Positions 1-11,502 of a stretch of 64,000 bases of DNA are shown here, one piece after another. The translations under genes were made by a program, and so were the position numbers. Location of the stretch: assembly GCA_012184525.1 (NCBI GenBank), contig WOFQ01000012.1, positions 1 through 64,000 on the forward strand, given 5' to 3'. The notes under the pieces are model-generated. The model saw only the letters and a list, made by a program, of their open reading frames with translations, was not told where the DNA came from and did no database searches. This stretch comes from Xenoacremonium recifei. Its lineage: Eukaryota; Ascomycota; Sordariomycetes; Hypocreales; Nectriaceae. Numbering within the stretch: position 1 is the stretch's first letter; every line of letters begins with the position of its first letter.

Positions 1-60
1 GATAGTGTGGTTGTGGTTGAAAATATAGCGAACAGATGAGAGGAGGAGGAGGAGATAATA

Positions 61-92
<32 letters not shown>

Positions 93-716
93 AAGCTTTA
101 GGTTGGCAAGGGCCCAATTGGGAATTGAGAGTTGGGGTTTGGCCAGGGATTGAGATTTGGTCAAAAGTAGTAGGTTATGATCGTTGAGAAAGCTACGGGT
201 GGTAGACCGGCCTAAATGAGCATAGTATTACCCCGAGCATATGTTCGAGATGACATCTGATTGTTTTAACAGAGTGTCCTGTCAGTCATTGCCTTGTCGG
301 GACAGTCGAGACCTCTTTGAGCCTATCGGCAGAAGCAGCGGGAAGGGCGGGTTGCATTACATACATCCGGTTGTTCCTGACCAGCATTTCGCGCTATTCT
401 ACTTAATCCATGGCAGCAATCTTGTCATAAATTTTCATGTAAGTCCTTACCGAACTGCCTATTTCAGGGTCTTGATCATAAATAAACTCGAGCGATGACT
501 AAATGGCGGCGGATAATCGCGGCATTGGAGGGGTAAAATCCCGTCATCCCACCTTTACGGTAAACTGCACCACCACGAGTGGCGGTCTTGGTCGCAGCCA
601 CGAAAGAGACTTTTCTCCCTCGACACCAACCCCTTGCAAGACCTTGAAGAGGCCTGTCTCTTCTTCACTCTTCCATTTTCTCTGCTCAGACTAATCCTCT
701 CGACCCCAATATCACT
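1..716. other. Upstream region of CBS gene, no gene seen
   Basis: No convincing coding region is seen. The stretch opens with purine-rich DNA and holds an uninterrupted run of 29 G residues at 64-92. The part next to the start codon at 717 is pyrimidine-rich (about 610-700), as is common for fungal promoters and 5' leaders. Short open frames here have no family features. Confidence 0.6.
64..92. repeat. Poly-G homopolymer (29 nt)
   Basis: Positions 64-92 are an uninterrupted run of 29 G, flanked by GGA on the left and AAGC on the right. Such runs are hard to sequence and assemble, so the true length may differ. It lies about 620 bp upstream of the cystathionine beta-synthase start. Confidence 0.9.
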
Positions 717-2317
717 ATGGCGTCTGGGATTCCTCACACCCGCCGCAATGCGGCCACCGTCCTCTCCGCGACCGAGCTCATTGGCAACACGCCTCTCGTA
801 CGATTGAACAAGATACCGCAATCTCTGGGCATTGAATGCGAGGTCTACGCGAAGACGGAACTATTCAATGCCGGCGGCAGCGTCAAAGACCGTATCGCCC
901 TACGGATGGTCGAGGAGGCCGAGAAGAGCGGTAGAATCAAGCCCGGCGACACCCTGATTGAGCCCACCAGCGGCAATACGTGAGTTGCAGCTCTATAAAT
1001 CAAGCTCTTCGTGCCTAACACGCGTCAATATGCAGTGGTATTGGCCTCGCCCTGGTTGGCGCCATCAAAGGCTACAAGACCATTATCACCCTCCCCGAGA
1101 AGATGTCCGCCGAGAAGGTCTCTGTTCTCCGCGCCCTCGGCGCCACCATCATTCGAACTCCCACCCAGGCTGCTTGGGACAGCCCCGAATCCCATATCGG
1201 CGTCGCCCGGCGGCTCGAGAAGGAGATTCCCAACGCCCACATCCTAGATCAATACGGCAACGTCGACAACCCGCTCGCTCACGAGTACGGCACGGCCGAG
1301 GAGGTCTGGGAGCAGACGGGCGGCAAGATTAGCGCTATTGTTGCGGGTGCGGGCACCGGCGGCACTATCACCGGTTTGGCCCGGGGTCTGAAGAAGCACA
1401 ACAAGGACATCAAGGTCATTGCGGCCGATCCTCAAGGCAGTATTCTGGCCTTGCCGGAAAGCCTCAACGATGAGCATGCCAATGAGCCCTATAAGGTGGA
1501 GGGTATTGGTTACGACTTCATCCCCGATGTCCTGGATCGAGAAATCGTGGACAAGTGGTACAAGACCGATGACCAGCAATCGTTCTATCTGGCACGACGA
1601 CTGATCTCGGAGGAGGGTCTACTCGTGGGAGGTAGCTCTGGTTCTGCTATGGCAGCTATGCTCCTTGCTGTTAAGGAGTATAACTTCAAGAAGGGTGATG
1701 TCGTGGTTGTGGTCCTCCCTGACAGCATTCGAAGCTATTTGTCCAAGTTCGCCGACGATGACTGGCTGGCGGCCAACAACCTCCTGCCGGTCAACGGCAT
1801 CGAATCTGCTGCTCAGGCTAACAGCAAGTCAGCTGATCCATATGACGGCGCTACGATTGCTTCTCTGCGCCTAAAGCCCGTCACTTCGGTCGGTGCCAGC
1901 TCTCTCTGCTCCGAGGCCATTGAGACCATGCGCGACAAGGGCTTTGACCAACTTCCCGTGCTCTCTGATACCGGCCACAAGTTGGTCGGTCTGGTGACGC
2001 TGGGAAATCTTCTGAGCTACATCTCCAGCGGCCGAGCCACCGCCCACAGCCCTGTCAAGGATGTCATGTTCGACTTTGCGCGCCTGGACGAGATTGTCAC
2101 CGACCCTCGACAGGGCGCTTCTTTGGGCGACGCTGGCAACAAGCGCAAGTTTGTTGAGATCACCCGGGAGACTCCTCTCGCAAATCTTAGCAAGTTCCTA
2201 GAATGGAACAGTGCTGCAGTGGTAACGGAGCGGGCAGGCGACAAGTCGCTGTCCAAGCCCGTCGCCATCGTCACCAAGGTCGACCTTCTGACCTGGATGG
2301 TGAACAAGAAGCTGTAG
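717..2317 (+). CDS. CYS4: Cystathionine beta-synthase
   Basis: Two exons, 717-979 and 1036-2317, joined across a 56-nt GTGAGT...GCAG intron that falls inside the SGNTG motif; product 514 aa. This PLP enzyme condenses serine and homocysteine to cystathionine in the cytosolic transsulfuration pathway. The PLP lysine is K57 in GGSVKDR, and the SGNTG phosphate-binding and GGT(I)TG-type loops follow. The C-terminus (about residues 350-514) holds two CBS motifs, one around GFDQLPVLSD and one ending VAIVTKVDLLTWMV. There is no N-terminal heme-binding extension, as expected for fungal enzymes. The start at 717 leaves about 20 residues before the conserved LIGNTPLVRL. Length matches the yeast enzyme closely. 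Confidence 0.95.
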
Positions 2318-2600
2318 AAGACGCCTCGCAAGAGGACGGAACGAGTACTCATGTTTTCAACGACATTCACGTCTGGCGTTCCTGGATTTAGAGGGGGTAG
2401 CGAAATTTGAAAGACGGCAGGTTGGATGGTCTGAATATTGCATACAGTGGCATTAGGTATACATGGTAGACTCAACATCTACAGGGCTCATGCTGGAGAA
2501 TATCCCTTGAATTAGAAAGTTATTAATATTTTGGATATCTATGATGAAAACGAAGCCCCCTTTTGTGACGTTTCTTGCGTGATTACCCGAGTATCCAGCT

Positions 2601-3470
2601 CTATACCTTGACGCGCTGGGCAATCCACCACCACCACTTGCCCGCACCAGGACCGTCGCCAGACACGTTACCGGGGACCACCTCGACATCGATGTCAAAC
2701 TCCTGCATCTGGCTAAAAGAGAACTTCTCAGAACCGTACTCTCCCAACCAGGAATCCTGCTCCTCTGAACCAATGTCGTCGACGCCGACGCCGGAGTCGA
2801 GTAGCCCCTTGCTCTTTGACGAACGGATCCTCGTCAGCTCGGCCTCCAAATTGGACTTAACAAGTGGTGATGGCAGCGCTGTGAACAGATCCATCTTGTT
2901 GGCGGCGATCATGAGGGGAATCGATTGTCGCGCCTTGGTCTTCAGTGTAGCCTTCTTTTGTAGTTGCAGCAGTACATCGTAGAGGTAGGCTGCCGTCGGG
3001 GCCAGCACATCCTGTTCGCCCAGCGCGGCGGCGTCGACCATGAAGATGACTCCCTGCAGCTTCTCTGTGCGCTCGAGCTTGCCCATGGCGGCATTGCGCA
3101 GCTTGCCATGGCCAGGTGTGTCGACAAACAGGAACTTGGTGTAGGTACCGTCGGTGGCGGCGTGGTTCTGGAACGACTCCTTGGTGGCAGAGTCGCGCGA
3201 GGCGTTGAGTTCGACAGACTGGGGGACCTGCGATGTGTGCGTCTCGGTGCCTGAAGAGCCGCGCTCGAACAGCGTGAGGAGGGACGTCTTGCCAGCGTTG
3301 GCGGGGCCGAGGAGGAGGACTGTGGGCGGGATCGTGTAGGTCGATGATGTCGAGAGGATGATGTGAAGAAGGATAGGGAGGCCGAGGATCATGAGAATGC
3401 CGACGATGATGATTGTTTGCGAGGGCGTCATGATGGTCTCAACCATCTCCGTGAAGGTCGGCATGGCCAT
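2601..3470 (-). CDS. SRP102: Signal recognition particle receptor beta subunit
   Basis: Single exon, 289 aa. This small GTPase anchors the SRP receptor alpha subunit in the ER membrane during co-translational targeting. One N-terminal membrane span (about residues 18-40) precedes the GTPase domain. The P-loop is GPANAGKTS (residues 55-63), the G3 motif is DTPGHGK and the G4 motif is ANKMDL. An acidic and serine-rich insert lies before the C-terminal part. The gene is convergent with CBS, with 283 bp between stop codons, and divergent from AKR1. No intron is needed to read the domain. Confidence 0.93.
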   Translation of the reverse strand: MAMPTFTEMVETIMTPSQTIIIVGILMILGLPILLHIILSTSSTYTIPPTVLLLGPANAGKTSLLTLFERGSSGTETHTSQVPQSVELNASRDSATKESFQNHAATDGTYTKFLFVDTPGHGKLRNAAMGKLERTEKLQGVIFMVDAAALGEQDVLAPTAAYLYDVLLQLQKKATLKTKARQSIPLMIAANKMDLFTALPSPLVKSNLEAELTRIRSSKSKGLLDSGVGVDDIGSEEQDSWLGEYGSEKFSFSQMQEFDIDVEVVPGNVSGDGPGAGKWWWWIAQRVKV

Positions 3471-4191
3471 GGTTCGGGGGGCTCCGATCGAGCCCTACAA
3501 GTTGTGTTGGGAGGTTCAGTCGATTGGGAGTGAGAGGCACGAAGCCAATAAAGAGGATAGCCTGCTGACAAGGCTCTGCCTCTGCTTGGGACGCGCAGAG
3601 TCACGGCCAGGTAACAAGGCTGTGATCAACTCTGTTGTGGTGTGGTACGTCAGGCTGGAGCAAAGAATCAAGAATGAAGCCATCCCACTTCGCCAATCGA
3701 GACAGCTTGCCCTCGAGCTCCTGCACCGGCCCAGGCTGCGCCACAGCTAGTGATTGCGGCTTCCACCGCTTCAGCCACGAGCCGCGCAGGGTCCGTCCGC
3801 CAAGCCGGACACTTCGGGGGCCCGCTAGGCCGCTTGGGGAAGGGCTGAGCTCAGCCTCGTTTCGGCATCACGGCGTTACCTACCGGTGTCTGTCTCCACG
3901 CGTGCTCCTTGAAATTGCATTGTCCAATTCCAACCGCCGCTGCCTTTTCCCATCATCGTCTGCGTCTGGCTGGCCCTGGGCATGTTTTGCATGTTTTGAC
4001 AAGTTCCGCCTTCGCCGTTTGATCGTGCAACATTGGGACCTTCCCCTGTCCTCCTTTCGTCGCGATTCGCGCGTGTCTGCTCTGTCTCACATTCCTGCCC
4101 CAGGTTCCGGGCCCTCGCCGAATCGCACCAAATCAGCCCCTAGAAGCGTCCAGCACATTGTGTCCTCGGGAGCCAGAGTCGACCGTGTCTC
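3471..4191. other. Divergent promoter region of SRP102 and AKR1
   Basis: This 721-bp gap separates two genes that are read away from each other and must hold both promoters. The AKR1-proximal half is rich in CT runs (about 3900-4130). An open frame at 3635-4204 runs across it but shows no domain features. No specific binding site is claimed. Confidence 0.5.
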
Positions 4192-6579
4192 ATGGGCAGT
4201 ATAACTCCGTCCAGCAGCACCACCGCTGCCTCCGCCGCGCCCATCCGGCCGTCCTCCAAGTCCGCTGCCGCCCTGCCGAAGCTCAACAGTGAGATGGAAA
4301 TGGGGAACCTCCCGGGCGACACGCAACAGGCGCCGCCAGCCGCCAAACCTCAGGATGATATCATGCAGTCGGCGCGGATAGGCGACGTGGCCGCCATGGA
4401 GAAGCTCTTCGAGTCGGGCGAATACGATGCTACATACAGCGACGATGAGGGCATCACCCCCTTACACGTAAGTCAAGTCAAGTCAACCGCCATTCTCGGG
4501 GAGCAACGCTGACAAACGCAGTGGGCAGCTATCAACAACCAGTATGCCATGTGCAAGTTCCTCATCGAGCACGGCGCCGAGATCAACAAGAAGGGCGGCG
4601 AATCCGTGGCCACGCCGCTGCAATGGGCCGCCCAGCGATGCCACTACTACACCGTCAACCTGCTGCTGCAGCACGGCGCCGACCCCCTCATCACCGATGC
4701 CCAGGGCTACAACACCCTCCACATCTCAACCTTCAACGGAAACGTGCTCCTCATCGTCCTGCTGCTGCACCAAGGCATCCCCGTCGACGTCATCGACACC
4801 TACGGCCACACGGCGCTGATGTGGTCTGCGTACAAAGGCTTCCCGCAGTGCGTCGACCTGTTCCTGCGCTGGGGCGCCAGCGTGCACGCGACCGACGAGC
4901 AGGGCTTCACGGCCTTGCACTGGGCGCTGGTCAAGGGCAATCCGGGGTGCATCCTCAAGCTGATCGAGTACGGCGCCGACCGCTTCGCCAAGACGCAGCA
5001 GGGCAAGACACCTGCCATCACCGCCGCCGAGTTGCACACCGAGGCGGCGTGGCACCGGTCGCTACGGGAGTGTGGCTTCGACGAGGACGGTCACCCTGCG
5101 GTGCCACCGTGGCCCGGCGCAAGCCACTTCTTGAAGGACAAGCGGGCATTTGTGACGCGGTTCCTGTTCCTCTGGCCGTTCCTGTTGGTCTGGAGCATGC
5201 TCATCATTGCCTCCCACTTTCCCGTCTTCTTTGGCGTTCCCCTAGCGATAGCAGCCGTCTATAGCGTCCAGTGGTGCGCCAAGCAGGTCTTGGAGTATGC
5301 GCCGCCAGACATGCGGCACTTCCACCGAACAGTAAGTCGATTTTGTTCCATGATGGATAGCTTATGTAACTGACTGTGAGTAGCCCTGGTTGAGTGGCAT
5401 CTTCGCCGGATCCCTCTTCCTCGTCGGTGTCAACTGGTTCACCACCGTCTTCTGGAGCACGGCATGGTCAATGAGTGATGACCCATCGCATTTCCTCTTG
5501 AACGTCATTTTTGCTGTCTTTTATACCCTCACGACATACTTTTACATTGCTTGCATGCGTTATGACCCCGGCTTCGTGCCTAAAATGAATGGCATTGCCG
5601 AGCAGAAGGCAGTGATTGACGAGCTTCTCCAACAGTGGAAGTTTGACGAGCAGAACTTTTGCGTGACTTGCATGATCCGCACGCCCTTGCGAAGCAAGCA
5701 CTGTCGTAGGTGTCAGCGCTGTGTCGCAAAGCATGATCAGTGAGTATTCATGAAGTACCCCTCTGATAAACATATTCTAACCATGACAGTCACTGCCCTT
5801 GGGTGTACAACTGCGTTGGCATCAACAACCATCGACATTTCTTCTTCTACCTCATCTCACTCACTTTGGGCATCCTTGCATACAATTGGCTCCTCTACTA
5901 CTGTGAGTTTTCCCCAGAAACCCCTTCACCCTTCAAGTTTCTAACTTTACTAGACTTCATTCGAGTTTCATCCGGTGCTTCAGATGACTGCAATCTCCTC
6001 AGCGACGAGCTTTGTCAAGTCATTAACGCCGATGCATACACGGCTCTCCTTGCTGCCTGGATCTCGCTCCAGCTAATCTGGGTGACAATGCTGCTAGTCA
6101 CTCAGTTCATCCAGGTCGCCAGGGCAATGACTACCTTCGAGAACATGTTTGGCATCCGAGACGGCACTGCAACGTCTGCCTTCACCTCCACTGGCACGCC
6201 ACTTGATCCCAATCACCCCTCCCTTGCCACACCTGCGGCCGACGGTGGCCATCACCACAAACACAAGGGCGGCATGCTCAAACAGTGGAGTCGCTTGCTC
6301 GGCGTTGATCCTTTCATCGAGACAATCACCGGCAGGGGTGCAGTGTCTACAACGAACAAGCGCAAGAACAAGAATCCTTACAGCAGAGGCTGCGTAGCAA
6401 ACTGCAAGGACTTTTGGTGTGATCCAGCTCCTGTCTTCGGTCAACGAGAAAACGGCTCGGCGATCCTGGGCGGCGAGCGGGTTGATTACACGGCCATGTA
6501 TGAGAGCCCAACATTGATGCAGCTCACGGGCAGGCGGGAACGAGGCGGCTACGAGGCCGTCGGGACGGATGAAGTGTAG
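4192..6579 (+). CDS. AKR1: Ankyrin-repeat DHHC palmitoyltransferase Akr1
   Basis: Five exons: 4192-4467, 4522-5331, 5384-5739, 5790-5902 and 5954-6579; product 726 aa, close to the yeast length. It S-acylates cysteines of membrane and trafficking proteins, usually at the Golgi. A low-complexity N-terminus is followed by at least five ankyrin repeats (about residues 55-270, with repeated TPLH/TALHWA signatures). Several membrane spans follow, with the cysteine-rich DHHC domain between them. The catalytic motif DHHCPW is rebuilt exactly across the 5740-5789 intron, which supports that junction. The fourth intron (5903-5953, 51 nt) has no in-frame stop, so its retention would add 17 residues beside a membrane span. 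Splicing restores the expected sequence. Confidence 0.93.
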
Positions 6580-7123
6580 CCTTGCTTTCGAAGTTGAAGA
6601 CTTTCGCTCAATACCCAGCGACGCATGAGACGGTCAACAAACAGAACGACATGGAACTTATAGAAACATCAATCATTGCAATAAGGGGGCGTACTGGTGC
6701 AGCATTGTGCAAGGGTGGTTTACGGTCCGCTAAGCTTGTGAACGCATATCGGAAAATGTCTGGGTAGACGGGAAGTTGCGGATGGGGGTAGCTTCAAGAT
6801 GTTCAATAACGCGGTACGTAACATAATTCACAGAGATGACCTGGGGATGGATGAATCATGAGAAAGAGTGTTGTTTTATTTCATCTTTATGTACTTTCAG
6901 CATACAATAATTCGGAAACGAATGTTCTTTATCTGCCTCTGAGTCTTTTCACTTGAGTCTTGATAAAGGAGACTACAAAATACAGCTTAGGAGCGAAGCA
7001 TCGAGAAGGAAAGCCGAGATATAAGCCTCAATTCCCCATCATCAAGGCATGACCTTAACACCTACTCAAAACACACATACGAGGCCATATCAATCAACTC
7101 ACGAATACGCAACAACCGCCACT
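6580..7123. other. AKR1 3' flank and upstream region of small ORF
   Basis: No coding region is supported. The stretch holds the presumed 3' UTR of AKR1, with AT-rich sequence around 6880-6925 that could serve for polyadenylation. It also holds the short leader of the next ORF. Confidence 0.5.
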
Positions 7124-7564
7124 ATGCCCAACTACGCAAACCTTCCATCCATGGACACGATCCCCTCCTCCAGCCTACCCCCGCGCCTCAACGAAGCCCT
7201 CCCGATCGTCTGCGCCATCCAACGCATCTCTCTACCACCTCCCGACACACTAACAACCACCGATCTCGCAAGCGCACCGCTTTTCGAGATCTGGGGCGGC
7301 GAGGTTTGGAGCTACCTCCGCGTGGCGAGCTTCTTGGGTTATTCTACGATGACGGTGGCGCAGGGACGGCGGCCGACGGGGAAGTGGGAAGCGATTGCGC
7401 AGGCGTATGTGGTGCGGAGGCTGTTGAGCTTGGATGTGAAGAGAATGTTGGTGGAGAGGGAGGTTGATATGGAGGATTTGGGGAAGGTGATGGATGGGTT
7501 GGATGGGTTGGTGAAGGAGAGGGAGGGATGGGAGGCTATTGAGGTTGTTGTGGAAGGAGTGTGA
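7124..7564 (+). CDS. Hypothetical small protein
   Basis: Open frame of 146 aa from the ATG at 7124; an upstream in-frame ATG at 7049 would add 25 residues of low-complexity sequence. I do not recognise a family. The N-terminus is proline- and serine-rich. The middle (about residues 55-100) is hydrophobic and aromatic, with WGGEVWSYLRVASFLGY. The C-terminus is predicted helical and very acidic/basic, with a GLDGLVKEREGWEAIEVVVEG tail. The AG-rich bias of the last 200 bp shapes the C-terminal composition. The gene may be a real lineage-restricted gene or a chance frame. Confidence 0.45.
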   Translation: MPNYANLPSMDTIPSSSLPPRLNEALPIVCAIQRISLPPPDTLTTTDLASAPLFEIWGGEVWSYLRVASFLGYSTMTVAQGRRPTGKWEAIAQAYVVRRLLSLDVKRMLVEREVDMEDLGKVMDGLDGLVKEREGWEAIEVVVEGV

Positions 7565-10500
7565 GGACGTCCCTAGACGTTTGGTTTGTGGTTGGTTGAT
7601 GGCTTATGTTAAGTGGTGGTGACATGAGATGAGAGTGTTTGTTAACGAAGGGTATGTAGAGAAACATCACCGCATGAAATCACGAAGACAATGACAAAGA
7701 CTCGATTTTATACCAGCTTTATGGACCAGAGACTTATATGTTTTCTAGTTCAGTTCTCAAATTTTCCCTCCGCTGTTGAGATGTGTTCCATTTCTTATGC
7801 ATCGTAGGCCAGATTTCGATGTAGGGTAGAACAGCAGAGCAACTGGCAGTCGGACGATCTCGTATATCGCAACCACATGAACCAGACTGAGCACTAGATG
7901 ATCATGAATACGAGAGACGATCTTAATTTGAGGGCAGGCCACTGCTTGCTATTTACGCGGCTGAACTGAGCGTCATAGCTAGAGGAGTGTACTTGTCACA
8001 GCCCGGTTAAGAACGGCCTGGTTGAGACTTGATGAATCACTTTGCAAACTTCTACAAAGGTCTTTCCAGAAAACATCTTAAAGCACGCATCAAGACATGA
8101 ATATTGGTGCGTAATTTACGTTTCGATTCACGCATTGACCGCACTGTTTTTGTATCAAATCGTCCTCTCTTGTCTCGAGGGCCAGACCGCGAATGGACGA
8201 ATTTCGGGGTTGGCCATCTTTATCCACGTCCATCAGGCCATGGACCCGTTGAAGAAAAAGCAACTTTAGCCAACGAGCTTGTTCAAGTCTCACCCCCCAC
8301 CGGAAAACGCCTTGTGGGCTTCTTTGCCCCCGCCATCGGCTCTTCCTGAAGAATGGTGGAGGCTGTATGCAGGTACGGTGAGCAGTATCCGATGTTTTTG
8401 GGCCTTATGGATGGCTGCTGAAGAGGGGAATGACATCTTGATGCATCCGAATTCACACGAAGGTGTTGGGCGGGTTTACGGTGATGATGGAGAAAGTGTT
8501 GGCAATTGAAGCTCCATTGCATGTGGCTAGGATCATATAGCCATACAGGTCGTGGTAATTACAAGCAGATCAGCAGGTGGTGGGAGTCAAGGATGCAAAG
8601 CCATGATTTGGACTTAACCGCGACTAATGAGAGGCAGATATGAGACCTGACATCTCCAAGCTGGTAACGATGTTGCAGAAGGTCACAAGACAAAAGCCAA
8701 TGTCCAGCATTACAAAACACTCTCCTCCAGTGTCTCTTGTGTCATTTACTGACCCCAAAACGACCAGCCAAAGAGAGTTTCCCATCCCTGGTTGACATTG
8801 ACGCCTCATATGCAGCAAGGGTCGGGAGATGAACCACCACGTCGGAGGCTGGCATTAGTGACACCGCCTCGAGGAGACTAAGATTCCGAGGGCCGATATG
8901 CCATTTTGGGACATTCGAGACTAAAACTGCCTGACGAACATTGCCTATGGAGTACGTACGGTTACGGAGAGTGACTGAGGGGGGACGAGCCGCGTATAAG
9001 TGGGAGCCGTGATGATCTAGACCGACTCCATCCCGCTGACTTGGGACGACGGCTCTAGACGACTGTCAAAGCAGGCATGTCGTATTGATCGTGAGATTTC
9101 GATCGGAAGTCGCATCGCAGACTTACCGAGAATTGCGGTCAGAATCCTTCAGAAGACATCAGATGCTTGAATCCCAAAACTCGTGGTCATGGGGGGTATT
9201 GAAGCTAGCCGAGGCCAAGGGCTGTGTGTAAGAAAAAAAGAAAGCATCGAAAAATGGGTGAAGGTGGGAAAAAAGCATATAAAAAGCAAACCTCGCTTCG
9301 AAACCGCCGCCACGATGGCTAGCGCGCAGCGATCAGGGGTCAGGGACAGCCCCGAAATGCTTCTCTTTAGACCCTGTAATTGTCTCAGCGGGAATAACCA
9401 CCTTTAAGTCGTTGGTTGACCTTCGTGATGAGACTCTTTCGAGTTACAAATATTGAAGATAAGTCTCCATCTGTGAGGAGTCTGCAGTGAGACTATGAGG
9501 CTGTGATCTGCGAGTTGCGCTGCGGCTCCGCCTGTAAGTCCTCGGAGTGAGCTTCATCCGTCCGCAGAAGGCCGGGACAAGTCGGGCTCGTATTGGAACG
9601 CGTCTTGCAGAGACTGCTTGGTGAAGTCATTCTTTCAGAGAGTTGAGAGTTAGAGCGAGAGTCTGTCACCTCATTTAGAAAATTTCTTTTCCTGTTGGCA
9701 CCTTGACGAGAGGGATCCAACAGGATGGGCGCACTCTGGACGAAGAAAAAGAAAATAAAACGGACGCTGCCGATGACGAGTCACCAACAACACCAAACCT
9801 CGCTTCTCCGGAATACCGTCACTCTTATTGGAATCCGGTTTCTCATCTCTCTGATGGAGGGTGCAATTCGAGCTATTGCCGGTAACGACTTTGTTAGTTT
9901 TTGTGATGTGTAAGATGAAGCTATTGCTCCCCGTTTATCCACGCCTGGGCTAGACACTTGATGGAGGGCCGGCCATGACCGGCGATCCCCCGCACCGACT
10001 GCGAGGGGCATTCCGGGAGAGCAGTCGAGCAGGCCCTTGTCAGGCAAGCATTAAGATTGACGCATTGTTACAGAAGGCAAGATTTGGAGGCTGTCAAAGG
10101 AGGCTGAACCGGCTGTAACCACACAATCAGTGTGACCCCTGTTTAGCTGTCAGTGTCAATCCCACCCTCCCGGAAATACTGAGACGTCAAGTTTCTGTCA
10201 CAATTGTCAAATCTTTGTCATCATTTCAAGTTTCCCTGGAATCTCATGTTGCAGGTCATTGAATTATTTTCATGGCGGTCTTGTTTCCAGCGATTCTGGA
10301 ACAAGATCAACACCCCTCATCCTTCTCACTATAACCCACCAAGCGGGCGAGATCTCACTGCTCTGCACTTCCAGACCCTCCTCAAGACTTTACCAGAATA
10401 TGATATGTGACATTCGACCACGGAGATGGGCTTTCCAAAGCCAGTCCAGGCCTTTCAAGCCCCATCACGCAACGTGTCGCGCACGAGTGTCGATATATTG

Positions 10501-11502
10501 ATTTCCTTTCTTTTGCGACCTCAGCCTCGTGAGCTGGACATGTGAGATGTGACAGAGCCTGACGCCTTCGCTACCAACAGCCAACCTGACTGACAAGACC
10601 CCTGAACTAGCAACCCGGACGCCGGCGACGAGCGCATAACCGGGAAACCGAGCAGACGGAGCCCTCACACCTCCGGGAATAACACATTGTCGGCTCTGCT
10701 TTTCAGAGAGGCTTTTCCTTGGCCGTCATCACCTGCATTTGGTTCTCGCGAGTGAGCTCGTCCTGCAAGGGACCGGCTTTGAAGTGCAGCTCTGACCACG
10801 CCACTCCCGCGACTGCATAGGAGCCATCCCTGACCCCTCGCGGCTAAGCACCTCCGCTGAAGATTCTGTTTCTCTTCTTACCTCGTCCCGGCCGCCTCCA
10901 CGTCCGGCGGATCCCCCAGACCGCGCCAGGGGTGTCTTCCGTAACGGTCCCGGTTCCTAACCTCCAATGTCCGGCAAAGACCTCTTCGCGAGAATGGAGA
11001 ATTTCGACCTCCAGCTTTGCTTTTTTCCCATCTGCGACAGACCTTGTCCTGGATTCCCGCTTGCCCACCCCCCTGCGGACCCCGTTGTCGAACCATCAGC
11101 CTCGAGTCTCCCCCGGGCCTGACCGTAGGCGCGACTGTGCTTCGCGAAATCTCGAGTGCTGCCCACCTCCGATGCAGCGCAATGGGGAAAAGCAATGCTT
11201 TTCTTCGGAAGCATCCTCGTCCCTGAAGATTCCTAGTATCTGAAATGGGGGGCGTCTGGCGGGCCTGGCATGGCTCGTTGTGAGAAGTGATCGATGGCCA
11301 TGAGACTCCCCCCAGACGGAGCCTGACCCTGTCCATCAGACGCAGACATAAATGTCTCTGTGATCCTCCCGGTTTCCCAATTGAGTTTCTTGGTCGGTCA
11401 AGTTCATCGTCACCTCGAGAGTGTGTGTCCGTTCATTCATCGCCGAACTTCAACCAATCCCCTGACTCGCTTGACCCAGCACTTCGACAACGCTCCTCCA
11501 AT
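7565..11502. other. 3.9-kb gene-poor stretch
   Basis: No frame here has recognisable domains, coding-like length or a plausible exon chain on either strand. The longest frame (10878-11336, minus) is Arg/Gly-rich and looks like chance in GC-rich DNA. The last 500 bp, up to the ATG at 11503, are CT-rich and probably contain the promoter and long 5' leader of the rhodopsin-domain gene. Decayed transposon sequence cannot be excluded, but no terminal repeats or transposase fragments were recognised. Confidence 0.45.

Noticed and set aside
10878..11336. Minus-strand ORF of 152 codons
   Set aside because: Arg/Gly-rich chance frame in the leader region of the rhodopsin-domain gene.
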